From: Cyanobium sp. Tous-M-B4
GTDB taxonomy: Bacteria > Cyanobacteriota > Cyanobacteriia > PCC-6307 > Cyanobiaceae
Assembly: GCF_024345395.1 (NCBI RefSeq)
Contig: NZ_JAGQBA010000001.1
Coordinates: forward strand, 186,001-250,000
Direction: 5' to 3'
Length of the DNA stretch: 64,000 bases
The stretch's first letter is position 1. Every line of letters begins with the position of its first letter. Shown here one piece after another: positions 40,506-49,949 of the stretch. The position numbers and the translations under genes were made by a program. The notes beneath the pieces were generated by a model. The model did not search any database and was not told the DNA's origin. It was given only the letters and a program-made list of their open reading frames with translations.

Positions 40506-41642
40506 TTGAAGATCGCCTTTTTCACCGAAACCTTTCTGCCCAAGGTGGACGGCATCGTCACCCGGCTCACCAAGACGGTGCAGCATCTGGTGGCGGCTGG
40601 CGATGAGGTGCTGATCTTCTGCCCGGAAGGCGCCCCGGAGACCTACATGGGAGCCCAGGTGGTGGGGGTGCCAGCAATGCCCCTACCCCTCTATCCCGAG
40701 CTCAAGCTGGCCCTGCCTCGTCCGGCGGTGGCAGAAGCCCTGGATCGCTTCAAGCCAGATCTTGTCCACGTTGTCAATCCCGCCGTCCTGGGGCTCGGCG
40801 GCATCTGGCTGGCCAAAACCAAGGCCTATCCCCTGGTAGCCAGCTACCACACCCATCTGCCCAAATACCTGGAGCACTACGGCATGGGCATGCTCGAGCC
40901 GCTGCTGTGGGAACTGCTCAAAGCTGCCCACAACCAGGCTCGCCTCAACCTCTGCACCTCCACAGCCATGGTGCAAGAGCTCAGTGAAAAAGGAATCCAG
41001 CACACCGATTTATGGCAGCGCGGCGTAGACACTGAACTTTTCCAACCGGCGCTGCGCTCCGATGCCATGCGGCAGCGGCTGCTAAATGGCCAGAGCGACA
41101 CCGGCAAGCTGCTGCTCTACATCGGCCGGCTATCTGCGGAAAAACAAATTGAACGGATCCGGCCCGTGCTTGAAGCAATGCCCGATGCCCGGCTGGCCTT
41201 AGTGGGAGATGGTCCCTACCGCCTGCAACTCGAGAAGATCTTTGCCGGCACACCTACCCACTTTGTGGGCTACCTAGCCGGGCAAGAGCTGGCGGCGGCC
41301 TATGCCAGCGGCGACGCTTTTCTATTCCCCTCCAGCACCGAAACCCTGGGACTGGTGCTGCTGGAGGCCATGGCGGCCGGCTGCCCGGTGGTTGGTGCCA
41401 ACCGCGGTGGCATCCCCGACATCGTCAGCGATGGGGTCAATGGCTGCCTTTACGAACCAGACCAGGAAGGCAGCCTGGCTGCAGCGGTGGAGCGCCTGCT
41501 TGGCGATGCCAGTCAGCGGGCCGAGCTACGCACCAACGCCCGCGAGGAAGCCGAGCGCTGGGGTTGGGCTGGAGCTACCGAACAACTGCGCGGCTACTAC
41601 CAACGCCTGTTGACCAAGCCCAACCTGCAATTGGTGGCCTGA
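40506..41642 (+). CDS. sqdX: Sulfolipid synthase SqdX (family 4 glycosyltransferase)
   Basis: Transfers sulfoquinovose to diacylglycerol. From TTG at 40506 the product is 378 residues, MKIAFFTETFLPKVDGIVTRL, and includes SYHTHLPKYLEHYGMG, RGVDTELF, and the C-terminal donor site PSSTETLGLVLLEAMAAGCPVVGANRGGIPD. The open frame extends to 40416, overlapping sqdB, but homologues start at the chosen site. Its stop lies two bases from the mrdA stop on the other strand. Confidence 0.95.
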   Translation: MKIAFFTETFLPKVDGIVTRLTKTVQHLVAAGDEVLIFCPEGAPETYMGAQVVGVPAMPLPLYPELKLALPRPAVAEALDRFKPDLVHVVNPAVLGLGGIWLAKTKAYPLVASYHTHLPKYLEHYGMGMLEPLLWELLKAAHNQARLNLCTSTAMVQELSEKGIQHTDLWQRGVDTELFQPALRSDAMRQRLLNGQSDTGKLLLYIGRLSAEKQIERIRPVLEAMPDARLALVGDGPYRLQLEKIFAGTPTHFVGYLAGQELAAAYASGDAFLFPSSTETLGLVLLEAMAAGCPVVGANRGGIPDIVSDGVNGCLYEPDQEGSLAAAVERLLGDASQRAELRTNAREEAERWGWAGATEQLRGYYQRLLTKPNLQLVA

Positions 41643-41643
41643 A

Positions 41644-43401
41644 TCAGGACTGGGGCGGCTGCCCCGGCAGGCTGCCCCGGAACCAGGTATTCATCAAAGC
41701 CTTCACCATCGGAGCTGCCACCGTGCCGCCATAGCCGCCGGAGTTTTCCCCGAAGGCGATGATCACCAAGGTGGGCTTATCCGCCGGGGCATAGCCGCCA
41801 AACCAGGCGTGATCAGGCCGGGGTGGATCTTCGCCAGTGCCGGTTTTGCCAGCCACCGGAGGCAGGCTGGGATCATTGAGGAGCTTGGCGGTGCCGATGG
41901 TCACCACCTGGCGCAGCCCATCCCGCAGCACCTGCAGGGTGGCCGGCTTAAGGCCGATCCAGGTGCGTTTCGTGGGGCGCTCCACCAGGTGGGGCGTCAC
42001 CAGCCAACCACCGTTGGCCACCGCGGCATAAAGCCGTGCCATCTGGATCGGGGTCACCTGCAGGGCCCCCTGGCCAATGGCCGAGGTGATGGTGTCCACG
42101 GGTGTCCAGCCCTCACCCAGCACCTCCTGTTTCCAGGCCTGATCGCCCAGCAAGCCCGGGGTCTCCTCCTCCACCAACTCAATGCCCGTGACCTGGCCGT
42201 AGCCCATGCGCCGGGCGGCTTTGAACAGCTCATCGGGGCCCACCTTCAGCCCCACCTGGTAGTAGAAGGTGTTGCTGCTCACGGCCAGGGCGAAAGGAAA
42301 ACCGATGGCCCCATGGGCGCCATGGTCGCCATAGCAAAGGCCCGCATAACAGAACGAATTCATCGTCATCACCTTCGAGTCGGCCGTGTAGCGGCCCGAC
42401 TCCAGGCCCGCCACTGAGGTGACAATCTTGAAGGTGCTGGCCGGTGGAAAGCCCTGGAAGGCGCGATTCAGCAGGGGAGCATCGGGGGAATTGAGGCTGC
42501 TCCACTGGCTGGAACTTGGCGCTGGCGAAAAAACATTGGGGTCAAAGGTGGGCCGGCTGGCCAGGGCCCGAATTGCTCCGGTTTGGGGGTCGAGCGCCAC
42601 GATCGCCCCCTTGCGCACCCCGTCGAGGGCCCGCTCTGCCGCCTGCTGCAGGGCCAGGTCCAGGGTGAGCCGCAGGTCCTGGCCAGCCTTAGCAGACTTC
42701 TCCCCAATGATGCGCTGCACCTGGCCGGCGGCGTTCACCTCCACCTGCTGGCCGCCCCACTCGCCGCGCAGGTGCCCTTCAAACTGCTTCTCGACCCCAC
42801 TGCGGCCCACCCGATCCTGGATCCGGTAGCCCTTGGGCTGGAGCTGGGTGTATTCCTCTTCCGTGATCCCGCTGGTGTAACCGAGCACGTGGGCTGCCAG
42901 CCGGCCGTGGGGATAGCTGCGCAGGATGTCCACATCCACCTCGGCGCCCTGGAGCCCGGCGGCCTGCTCCCGGAAGCGCAGCACCTGCTCAGACTTCAGG
43001 CCACTCGCCAGAGCTATCCGAAATCCCTCCGCATTGGCCCCACTGCGTCGGCGCGCCTCCAGCTGGGCCGCAGGCAAGCCAACCACCGTCGCCAAGCGAT
43101 CTCGTAGGGCCGGCCACTGGGCGTCACCCACCTCCCGCGGCTGGATGTAGAGGTTGTAGGTGAGCCGGCTGGTGGCCAGCACCTGGCCATGACGATCCAA
43201 AAGGCGACCCCGGATCGGGTTGCGGGGCATCAGCCGAATTCGGTTTTCATCGGCCCTGGCGCGGTTCTCAGCGCCATGCAGCAACTGCAACCAGGCCAGG
43301 CGCGCCACCATGGCACCGCTGAACAGCAACACCACGGCCAGCAGCAGAGCCGACTGACGGCCCATGCCGGTGTGGCGGGAGGCAACTGGACCAAAGGCCA
43401 T
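41644..43401 (-). CDS. mrdA: Penicillin-binding protein 2
   Basis: Transpeptidase for cell elongation. The 585 residues have a membrane anchor near residues 16-38, a pedestal part (RGRLLDRHGQVLATSRLTYNLYI), then SxxK in FPPASTFKIV, SxN in VSSNTFYY, and KTG in AGKTGTGED. All catalytic motifs are intact. It ends a minus-strand run (cbiD, guaA, two hypotheticals, mrdA); the stop of the preceding small gene is 2 bases from its ATG. Confidence 0.96.
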   Translation of the reverse strand: MAFGPVASRHTGMGRQSALLLAVVLLFSGAMVARLAWLQLLHGAENRARADENRIRLMPRNPIRGRLLDRHGQVLATSRLTYNLYIQPREVGDAQWPALRDRLATVVGLPAAQLEARRRSGANAEGFRIALASGLKSEQVLRFREQAAGLQGAEVDVDILRSYPHGRLAAHVLGYTSGITEEEYTQLQPKGYRIQDRVGRSGVEKQFEGHLRGEWGGQQVEVNAAGQVQRIIGEKSAKAGQDLRLTLDLALQQAAERALDGVRKGAIVALDPQTGAIRALASRPTFDPNVFSPAPSSSQWSSLNSPDAPLLNRAFQGFPPASTFKIVTSVAGLESGRYTADSKVMTMNSFCYAGLCYGDHGAHGAIGFPFALAVSSNTFYYQVGLKVGPDELFKAARRMGYGQVTGIELVEEETPGLLGDQAWKQEVLGEGWTPVDTITSAIGQGALQVTPIQMARLYAAVANGGWLVTPHLVERPTKRTWIGLKPATLQVLRDGLRQVVTIGTAKLLNDPSLPPVAGKTGTGEDPPRPDHAWFGGYAPADKPTLVIIAFGENSGGYGGTVAAPMVKALMNTWFRGSLPGQPPQS

Positions 43402-43403
43402 GG

Positions 43404-43787
43404 TCAGGCGTTGGGCTCGAGTCGCTGCTCCAGCTGCTCCAGTCGAGCAGCAATGCGGGCCAGACCCTGCTGCAGCTCTAAGGCGTCCTGGGGATCGGCT
43501 TGGTGTGCTCCCTCAGCCCCTACCTCGGTGGCCACATCGTGGACCTCAACCTTCATCACCGGGTTGCCCAGACCGGGGCTGACCCGATCCAGGCCCTGGC
43601 GCAGCTGACTAGCGGCAGGCTCGCCCTCCTCCCGCAGACTGCCGAGGGGATCGGCCTCCTGGCCGTCAAAGGCTGCCATCACCTCGCGGGCCCCGCCCTT
43701 ACGGGCCCGCTCCACCACCGCCAAACCCACGGGCAGGACGTCCTGCATCAAGGTGAGCCGGAGAGCATCAAAGGGGTCGGTGGCCAT
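43404..43787 (-). CDS. Conserved hypothetical protein upstream of mrdA
   Basis: The 127 residues have no signal peptide or membrane helix. It begins MATDPFDALRLTLMQDVLPVGLAVVERARKGGAREVMAAF and ends with a predicted coiled-coil (LQQGLARIAARLEQLEQRLE). The stop is two bases before the mrdA ATG, so it should be translated with PBP2. I do not recognise a function; a role with mrdA is only suggested by position. Confidence 0.7.
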   Translation of the reverse strand: MATDPFDALRLTLMQDVLPVGLAVVERARKGGAREVMAAFDGQEADPLGSLREEGEPAASQLRQGLDRVSPGLGNPVMKVEVHDVATEVGAEGAHQADPQDALELQQGLARIAARLEQLEQRLEPNA

Positions 43788-43839
43788 GGCGGCATTCCTG
43801 GCTCAGGAACCACAGTCTGACCTGCCTGCAGCCCGGTGC

Positions 43840-44469
43840 TCAGGGAGCCAGCCGCTGGATCCCTGGATCAACAATCACCTGGCGGCAGTTCTGCTGGCTA
43901 CCCCACCACCAACCCGCCGCCACGGCGATCACCAGCAGCGAGGCCAGTGGCACCAAGGCCTGGCGGGTTACATCAAGGGCCAGCCATTCGCCCCAGGCCC
44001 GCAGGGTGCGCTCCCGGTCAAAGCGTCGCCGAGCCTTCTCTTCCTCCTGCTGGCGCCGGCGCAGGGAGCGGGTCACCCAGCGCTCAAATGATTTCTTCTT
44101 GGTGACCGCCATCTTGCGCTCAACCTCGAGCAGATGACCGGCCGAGAGCTCAGGGTTGAAGGTGCTGATCAGCTCCAGGCTCTTGAGGAACATCTCCACG
44201 GCGCCATCTTTGGCGGCCCGCTCGCCCTCTTCAAGCAGCTCCCAGTCCACCTCGGGATAGAAGCGCAGCCGGTTGCTGACGATCTGGTCTTCCATCAACT
44301 GGCCTGGCTCCCGCAGCCAGCGGTCCGTATTGGCATCGAAACGGCGCCAATACAGAAAGGGATTGAGATAAATGGTTTTGCCGGCCAGGACGATGCTGTC
44401 CTGCTGCAGCCGTCGCTGCATGTCGGGATCGGGGGATGTCGAGCTGGGGGGCGCGGAGGCGGCAGTCAC
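43840..44469 (-). CDS. Hypothetical protein with C-terminal membrane anchor
   Basis: The 209-residue chain starts with a disordered 20 residues, then a soluble region with IYLNPFLYWRRFDANTDRWLREPGQ and a charged Lys/Arg-rich helix (RRRQQEEEKARRRFDRERTL), and one membrane helix close to the end (LVPLASLLVIAVAAGWWWG). No motif is known to me. It lies between guaA and the mrdA-linked hypothetical gene, all on the minus strand. Confidence 0.72.
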   Translation of the reverse strand: MTAASAPPSSTSPDPDMQRRLQQDSIVLAGKTIYLNPFLYWRRFDANTDRWLREPGQLMEDQIVSNRLRFYPEVDWELLEEGERAAKDGAVEMFLKSLELISTFNPELSAGHLLEVERKMAVTKKKSFERWVTRSLRRRQQEEEKARRRFDRERTLRAWGEWLALDVTRQALVPLASLLVIAVAAGWWWGSQQNCRQVIVDPGIQRLAP

Positions 44470-44530
44470 GACGTATGGGCTGGGAGCTGATGGTATCGAA
44501 GGTCGGCGTCCCGGGCTACTCCCGCAACAC

Positions 44531-46150
44531 CTACTCCCACTCGATGGTGCCAGGCGGTTTGCTGGTGATGTCGAGCACCACCCGGTTCACACCCTTGACC
44601 TCATTGACGATGCGGTTGGAAATTTTCTCGAGTAAGTCGTAGGGAAGGCGAGACCAATCGGCCGTCATGCCGTCTTCCGAGGAGACGCAGCGCAGCACGA
44701 TCGGGAAGGCATAGGTGCGTTTATCGCCCATCACCCCCACGCTGCGCACCGGCAGCAGCACGGCAAAAGCCTGCCAGATCTCGTTGTAGAGGCCCGCCTC
44801 CTTCACCTCCTCGCGCACGACCAGGTCGGCGTCACGAAGGATGTTGAGCTTCTCGCTGGTGACTTCACCGAGGATGCGAATCGCCAGACCAGGACCGGGG
44901 AAGGGATGCCGGCCAACGATTTCCTGGGGCAGGCCCAGGCTGCGGCCCACCTTGCGCACCTCGTCCTTAAACAAACGACGCAGGGGTTCGACCAGCTTGA
45001 ACTGCAGATCCTTGGGCAGGCCACCAACGTTGTGGTGGCTTTTGATCTTCACCGCCACCCGCTCACCGGTTTTGGGATCAATACCCGTGCCGGCGCTCTC
45101 GATCACATCGGGATAGAGGGTGCCCTGGGCCAGGTAGTCGAAGGGGCCGAGGCGCTTGCTTTCCTCTTCAAACACCCGGATGAATTCCGTGCCGATCAGC
45201 TTGCGCTTCTCCTCCGGGTCGGTGATGCCATCGAGCTTGCTGATGAAGCGCTCGCGGGCATTGATGTATTCCACGTTGATGTGGAAGCGCTTGTCGAAAA
45301 ATTCCACCAGAAACTCAGGCTCGCCTTTGCGCATGAAGCCTTGATCGATGAACATGCAGGTGAGCTGGTCGCCAATCGCCTTGTGCAGCAAAAAGGCGAG
45401 GGTGGAGGAATCAACGCCTCCCGATAGAGCCAGCAACACCCGCTTATCGCCGACTTGGGCGCGCACATCAGCCACCGCTTCGTCAATGAAAGCTGCTGTG
45501 GTCCAATCGGCCTCACAACCACAAATGTGGTAAACGAAATTACGCAGCATTGCCATGCCGCCGGTGGAGTGCACCACCTCAGGATGAAACTGCACGCCGT
45601 ATAAGCGCCGCTGATGATCAGCGACGGCGGCCTCTGGGGTGTTGTCGGTGTGAGCCAGCCGCAAGAAGCCCTCGGGCAGCTTTTCCACCGAGTCGCCGTG
45701 GCTCATCCACATCGTCGAGCCGTCTTCGACGTTGGTGAGCAAATCGATCGGGTCATCAACGTGCAGCGGAGCCTTGCCGTATTCCGCCCGACCGGCGGCC
45801 ACCACCGAGCCACCCAGCTGCTGCACCATCAGCTGCATGCCGTAGCAAACGCCCAGCACCGGAATTCCTAGCTCCCAGATAGCCGGGTCGCACACGGGAG
45901 CCCCCTGCTCATACACCGAACTGGGACCGCCGCTGAGAATGATGCCCCGGGGGGCAATCGCCCGCAGCTCCTCGGCCGTGGTGGTGTAGCCCATCACTAG
46001 GGAGAAGACTTCGGTTTCCCTCACCCGCCTGGCGATCAGCTCCGAATACTGGGAGCCGAAATCAAGAATCACAATCGCCGGATAGCGCGTCGACTGGGAG
46101 GTGGCGTCGAGCTGGGGCACTGGGGCGGTAGGGGAAGCGGTGGAAGACAT
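44531..46150 (-). CDS. guaA: GMP synthase (glutamine-hydrolysing)
   Basis: Aminates XMP to GMP. From ATG at 46150 the 539-residue protein has a glutaminase with GVCYGMQ (Cys) and QFHPEVVHS (His, Glu), an ATP pyrophosphatase loop [15 protein letters not shown], and the dimerisation end with [10 protein letters not shown]. The open frame extends upstream into cbiD; I reject that. It follows cbiD by 34 bases. Confidence 0.97.
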   Translation of the reverse strand: MSSTASPTAPVPQLDATSQSTRYPAIVILDFGSQYSELIARRVRETEVFSLVMGYTTTAEELRAIAPRGIILSGGPSSVYEQGAPVCDPAIWELGIPVLGVCYGMQLMVQQLGGSVVAAGRAEYGKAPLHVDDPIDLLTNVEDGSTMWMSHGDSVEKLPEGFLRLAHTDNTPEAAVADHQRRLYGVQFHPEVVHSTGGMAMLRNFVYHICGCEADWTTAAFIDEAVADVRAQVGDKRVLLALSGGVDSSTLAFLLHKAIGDQLTCMFIDQGFMRKGEPEFLVEFFDKRFHINVEYINARERFISKLDGITDPEEKRKLIGTEFIRVFEEESKRLGPFDYLAQGTLYPDVIESAGTGIDPKTGERVAVKIKSHHNVGGLPKDLQFKLVEPLRRLFKDEVRKVGRSLGLPQEIVGRHPFPGPGLAIRILGEVTSEKLNILRDADLVVREEVKEAGLYNEIWQAFAVLLPVRSVGVMGDKRTYAFPIVLRCVSSEDGMTADWSRLPYDLLEKISNRIVNEVKGVNRVVLDITSKPPGTIEWE

Positions 46151-46184
46151 CGACAACGCTGGACCCTGGAGCATTCGAACCAGC

Positions 46185-47375
46185 CTAGGCGTCGCTCCGG
46201 GCATGGCTGCGTAAAGCCGTGAGCAACTCCAAGCCAACCGGGCCCTGGCCGCAGATCTGGCGGGAGCGATCGAACAGCACGGCCCCAACCACCATCGACT
46301 CCTGGCCGTAGCGGGCCAGGTAGCGCAGGCTGCGCTGCTCCACCGCCGCCGCAATGGCCTGACGCAGCCGCTCGGCCCGCGGAGCGTCCCGCTGGGCCAG
46401 GTCTCCCAGCGCCGCCTCCACGGTGGGGGCGTCGTGAAGGGCTTGCAAGGACTCACCCCCCAGCCCGGCCAAGGCCGCAAGGGCCGTGAGCACCTCAGCG
46501 CGACCATCGGCCAGGTGGTGGTGGGTGTGGAAGATGCCGCCGGCCAGCTTGATCAATTTGCCCTGATAACCCAGCAGCAGCAGGCGGCGCACGCCGGCCT
46601 CGGCCGCCGCCACGAGCAGCGGTCCGAGCCAGTTGCCCGCCTTGAGCAAAAGCTCAGGCGGCAAACCCAGTCTGGGAGCCAGATCGAGCCCGTTCTCACC
46701 GATCACCAGCACCAAATCAGCGCAGAAAGCAGGCGCTGCGGCGCGTTCGCGCAGGGCCGCCAGGGCCTGGGCCAGCTGGTCGGGGCCGGCGCTGCGCTGC
46801 ACCTCAGCCTGGGTGCCGATCAAGGCCAGGCCATCCACCACCCCAAAAGCTGCATTGCTGGTGCGCTCGGCCAGACGCCTGCCCTCTGGGATCACCACCT
46901 GCAGCTCCAAACGCTTTCCCAGCGGCACTAGGGGCTGCAGGTTGCACTCGAGCAGCTGTTCGGCATAGGCCGACACGCACGCCTCACCACTGGCCTGCAG
47001 CACCCCCACCCCCTCGCCAGCCCGCAACTCGAGCCACTTACCTGGCCCCTCCAGCCAGCGCAATTGCACCCATAGCTGCAAGCCACGGGTGAGGTCGAGC
47101 ACCTCCGGCCCCGGATCACAGCAGGCCATGGCCAGCACCCAGCCATCGGCCAAGGGCGCGGCCGCTTGCACCGGCACCTGGGCGGGCAGCTCGCCGGCCG
47201 CCTCGGCTTCGGGATGGAGCCAAAGGGGCTGGTGACGCTGCCAGGGCTGGCCCAGCAGGCTCACCAGGGCCGCCCGGGCTGCGGCCGTGAGCCACACCGG
47301 CACGGTGTATCCGGCAGTGACATCCGCCGAGGCAGGCTCGGTTTGATTCAGTTCAAGCAACGGCAGAAAGAACAC
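46185..47375 (-). CDS. cbiD: Cobalt-precorrin-5B (C1)-methyltransferase
   Basis: Adds the C1 methyl in the anaerobic corrin pathway. The 396 residues contain [50 protein letters not shown] and [26 protein letters not shown], all typical of CbiD. The start used is GTG at 47375. Together with cobH at 13.5 kb this means cobamide synthesis; picocyanobacteria mostly make pseudocobalamin. It diverges from the aminotransferase. Confidence 0.93.
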   Translation of the reverse strand: MFFLPLLELNQTEPASADVTAGYTVPVWLTAAARAALVSLLGQPWQRHQPLWLHPEAEAAGELPAQVPVQAAAPLADGWVLAMACCDPGPEVLDLTRGLQLWVQLRWLEGPGKWLELRAGEGVGVLQASGEACVSAYAEQLLECNLQPLVPLGKRLELQVVIPEGRRLAERTSNAAFGVVDGLALIGTQAEVQRSAGPDQLAQALAALRERAAAPAFCADLVLVIGENGLDLAPRLGLPPELLLKAGNWLGPLLVAAAEAGVRRLLLLGYQGKLIKLAGGIFHTHHHLADGRAEVLTALAALAGLGGESLQALHDAPTVEAALGDLAQRDAPRAERLRQAIAAAVEQRSLRYLARYGQESMVVGAVLFDRSRQICGQGPVGLELLTALRSHARSDA

Positions 47376-47431
47376 TGTTTTTTATGGTGGTTGATTGTGC
47401 GGTCCGCCGCCGCCCGCCGTATCCCCTAGCC

Positions 47432-48586
47432 ATGCAGGACAAACTCAGCCTGATGATCCCCGGCCCCACCCCGGTGCCGGAACGCGTCCTGCTTGCCATG
47501 GGCCGCCACCCGATCGGCCACCGCAGCGCCGACTTTCAGAAAATCGTTAAGCGCACCACCCAACAGCTGCAGTGGCTGCATCAGACAAAGGGCGACGTGC
47601 TGGTGATCACGGGCAGCGGCACCGCTGCCATGGAGGCGGGAATTATCAACGTGCTGAGCAAGGGCGACACGGTGCTCTGCGGTGACAACGGCAAGTTTGG
47701 CGAGCGCTGGGTGAAGCTGGCCAAGGCCTATGGACTGAACGTGCAGGTAGTCCAGGCCGAATGGGGCCAGCCCCTAGATCCCGAGGCCTTCCGCGTCGCC
47801 CTTGAAGCCGACACTGCCAAAGCGATCAAGGCCGTGATCCTCACCCACTCGGAAACCTCCACTGGGGTAATCAACGATCTGCAGACCATCGCCTCGCACG
47901 TCAAGGTCCACGGCACCGCCCTCTGCATCGCCGACTGCGTCACCAGCCTGGGTGCCTGCAATGTGCCCATGGAGGAATGGGGCATCGACGTGATCGGTTC
48001 CGGCTCCCAGAAGGGGTACATGATGCCGCCGGGGTTGGCTTTCGTGGCCATGAGCGACCGGGCCTGGGAAGCCTGCAAGCACTCCGATCTGCCGAAGTTT
48101 TATCTGGATCTGGCCAAATACCGCAAATCGGCCCATGCCGACAGCAACCCCTTCACCCCCGCCATCAACCTCTACTTCGCCCTCGAAGCAGCCCTGGAAA
48201 TGATGCAGGCAGAGGGTCTTGAAAAAATCTTCGCCCGCCATGCCCGTCATCGGGCGGCGGCCCAAGCAGGCATGCAGGCGATTGGTCTGCCCCTCTATGC
48301 CGCGGAGGGCTGTGGCAGCCCGGCCATCACCGCTGTGGCACCAGAAGGCATCGACGCCGAAGCGATGCGCAAAGCCGTGAAAGAAAAATTCGACATTCTG
48401 CTGGCTGGTGGCCAGGATCACCTCAAGGGCAAGGTGTTCCGCATCGGCCACCTGGGCTTTGTTTGTGATCGCGACGTGCTCACAGCCGTAGCTGCCATCG
48501 AAGCAACCCTGCAGGATCTGGGCTTACACAAAGGCAGCGCCGGTGCTGGCGTAGCCGCCTGTGCAGCAGCCCTGGCCCAGGGCTGA
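47432..48586 (+). CDS. Class V aminotransferase, alanine/serine-glyoxylate type
   Basis: From ATG at 47432 the 384 residues begin MQDKLSLMIPGPTPVPE as in this family; a longer reading from 47384 is less likely. PLP-binding features are GSGTAAMEAG, HSETSTGVIND, ADCVTSLGA and GSGSQKGYMMPPGL with the Schiff-base Lys in SQK. Cyanobacterial members were once named the 42 kDa subunit of a soluble hydrogenase; the enzyme is now seen as an aminotransferase for photorespiratory glyoxylate. No serine-pathway genes are near. Confidence 0.9.
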   Translation: MQDKLSLMIPGPTPVPERVLLAMGRHPIGHRSADFQKIVKRTTQQLQWLHQTKGDVLVITGSGTAAMEAGIINVLSKGDTVLCGDNGKFGERWVKLAKAYGLNVQVVQAEWGQPLDPEAFRVALEADTAKAIKAVILTHSETSTGVINDLQTIASHVKVHGTALCIADCVTSLGACNVPMEEWGIDVIGSGSQKGYMMPPGLAFVAMSDRAWEACKHSDLPKFYLDLAKYRKSAHADSNPFTPAINLYFALEAALEMMQAEGLEKIFARHARHRAAAQAGMQAIGLPLYAAEGCGSPAITAVAPEGIDAEAMRKAVKEKFDILLAGGQDHLKGKVFRIGHLGFVCDRDVLTAVAAIEATLQDLGLHKGSAGAGVAACAAALAQG

Positions 48587-48596
48587 GCAAACGTCA

Positions 48597-48627
48597 GGGG
48601 AGAGCACGCCTTTGCGCCGTTCTCCCC
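48597..48627 (+). terminator. Possible hairpin terminator after the aminotransferase
   Basis: GGGGAGA and TCTCCCC arms (7 bp) enclose a 17-base loop, 10 bases past the aminotransferase stop. No clear T run follows, so it may be a weak terminator or stabilise the 3' end. Confidence 0.3.
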
Positions 48628-48657
48628 AAGACTCTGCTAATTTGATTTATACACCTT

Positions 48658-48729
48658 GCGGGTGTAATTCAGTGGTAGAATGTCAGCTTCCCAAGCTGAA
48701 CGTCGCCGGTTCGAGTCCGGTCACCCGCT
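48658..48729 (+). tRNA. tRNA-Gly (anticodon CCC)
   Basis: Cloverleaf with GCGGGTG/CACCCGC acceptor stem, D arm AATTCAGTGGTAGAATG, anticodon stem TCAGC/GCTGA with loop TTCCCAA (CCC, reading GGG) and T arm with GGTTCGAGTCC. CCA is not encoded. A second glycine tRNA in this window, distinct from the GCC one at 2.0 kb. Confidence 0.95.
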
Positions 48730-48804
48730 TTATTCTTAGGCCCTCGAATTGGAACAGAGCCGAATTGGATCAGAGGCGAATTAGGCCAGAGAAATTAGCC
48801 TAAT

Positions 48805-49038
48805 TTAGCCACGAGGCTTGATCAGCTGCAAAACCTGGGGGCCGGTGGCCGCCATCCGACGCTCGCCATCCAAAGCCGCAATGATGAAGCGCGCGGCCTG
48901 GGGCAAATCTCCTTGCTCAGCGGCAAGGCGTGCCCGAGCCTCATCGGCCCGAATCGAAACAAGGAATTGTTCACGCGCATCAGCCGAGGGTGCGGCCAAC
49001 GAAGAAGTACGCGCAGGACTAGCAAAAATGGCAGTCAT
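48805..49038 (-). CDS. Small conserved hypothetical protein
   Basis: From ATG at 49038 the 77 residues begin MTAIFASPARTSSLAAPSAD, with a helical part (REQFLVSIRADEARARLAAEQGD) and end in AATGPQVLQLIKPRG. No signal peptide or known motif. I take it as a real gene because the helical pattern and strand fit; function unknown. It is convergent with tRNA-Gly(CCC). Confidence 0.55.
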   Translation of the reverse strand: MTAIFASPARTSSLAAPSADAREQFLVSIRADEARARLAAEQGDLPQAARFIIAALDGERRMAATGPQVLQLIKPRG

Positions 49039-49202
49039 TTCAACGGTATCTGAACGGAAATGGCCCACGCAAAATCGGTTTTAGCCATCCTGACAAGGGT
49101 TGATATATCCCTTCCAAGATCAAAGCATTCCTTTTGATCATACGCCAGGCCGAACATGACCAGTGAAAACATCACCTAGCCAACCCAGGCCACCTCCGCG
49201 CT

Positions 49203-49460
49203 TCAGGTTCCTGGCTCTTCCCGATTGCCACCCAACGCGGCAATTTGATCACGCAAAGCCTGGGATCGCTGCTCATCACCCCGGGTGAGGGCCACTGCAA
49301 GTGCAAACTCCAGCTTCTCCAGCTGATGCTCCCCCTCTCCAGAGGTAGGTGGGTAGCCACTGCGGCCGGAAGGAGCCTGGTTGGTAACTGACGGAGCTAA
49401 GCCCGAAGCTTGCGAGCAGCGATTGGTGGAACTGTTTTGGGAGGGTGTGGGGTATGCCAT
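49203..49460 (-). CDS. Small hypothetical protein, disordered N-terminus
   Basis: The 85 residues from ATG 49460 begin with a disordered Ser/Pro/Gly-rich half and end in a helical motif (EHQLEKLEFALAVALTRGDEQRSQALRDQIAALGG) that resembles a UVR-type helical hairpin. Between this gene and 49038 (164 bases) I see nothing else. Function unknown. Confidence 0.5.
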   Translation of the reverse strand: MAYPTPSQNSSTNRCSQASGLAPSVTNQAPSGRSGYPPTSGEGEHQLEKLEFALAVALTRGDEQRSQALRDQIAALGGNREEPGT

Positions 49461-49504
49461 AACTGCTTTCTTCCCATTCTGACACCGTTGGCCAGCCCCC
49501 GGGA

Positions 49505-49861
49505 TCAAGCCGCTGCGGCCATTTCGTGGTTTTGGTCGGTGAGCTCATCTTGATCGGTGAGCTCACGTTGATCGGTGAGCTCGTTGTTGTCGGTGAGCTC
49601 GAGCAAAGCGCGACAGTCGACCAGCAGTCGTTCAACGTTGTCGAGACTGGTGATCTCCTGGGGATCACACTCCCCGTGGCGATCAAGTAGCAGCTCCGTA
49701 GCTTCCAAACGCTGCTCCAGCCTCACCAGCCGCTGGGAGAGGGCGTGCACGGTTTGGGCCAAATCTTCAGCATTACGGCTGATGCGGAAGGAAACCGACT
49801 CGTAAGCCATGGCAATCAGGGCGTGGGAGCCGATCACAACACACAAACCAGCAGCAGCCAA
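49505..49861 (-). CDS. Small membrane-anchored coiled-coil protein with ELTDQ repeats
   Basis: From TTG at 49861, which has an AGGGAAGAG site 8 bases before it, the 118 residues start with a membrane helix (AAGLCVVIGSHALIAMA), then a coiled coil (EDLAQTVHALSQRLVRLEQRLEATELLLD) and end in four ELTD-type repeats coded by an 18-base tandem repeat. ATG at 49810 is a shorter option that would lose the membrane helix. It diverges from the 49950 gene. Function unknown. Confidence 0.5.
   Translation of the reverse strand: MAAAGLCVVIGSHALIAMAYESVSFRISRNAEDLAQTVHALSQRLVRLEQRLEATELLLDRHGECDPQEITSLDNVERLLVDCRALLELTDNNELTDQRELTDQDELTDQNHEMAAAA
49537..49608 (-). repeat. 18-base in-frame tandem repeat
   Basis: Four copies at 49537-49554, 49555-49572, 49573-49590 and 49591-49608 share CGGTGAGCTC on the plus strand. 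They encode the ELTDQ-like units of the protein described at 49505-49861. A length of 18 keeps the frame, so copy number could vary without breaking the gene. Confidence 0.85.
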
Positions 49862-49949
49862 GGCCAGAGCTCTTCCCTGCCCCAGACTCGACTTAGGCCA
49901 AAGAGATCGATACGGTGGGCCCCGGTATCCCCCGTTGACGCCCCAGGCC

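Noticed and set aside
46151-46507. An N-terminal extension of GuaA through the cbiD gene
   Set aside because: The extension is in a shadow frame of cbiD and is not needed; ATG 46150 gives the normal GuaA length.
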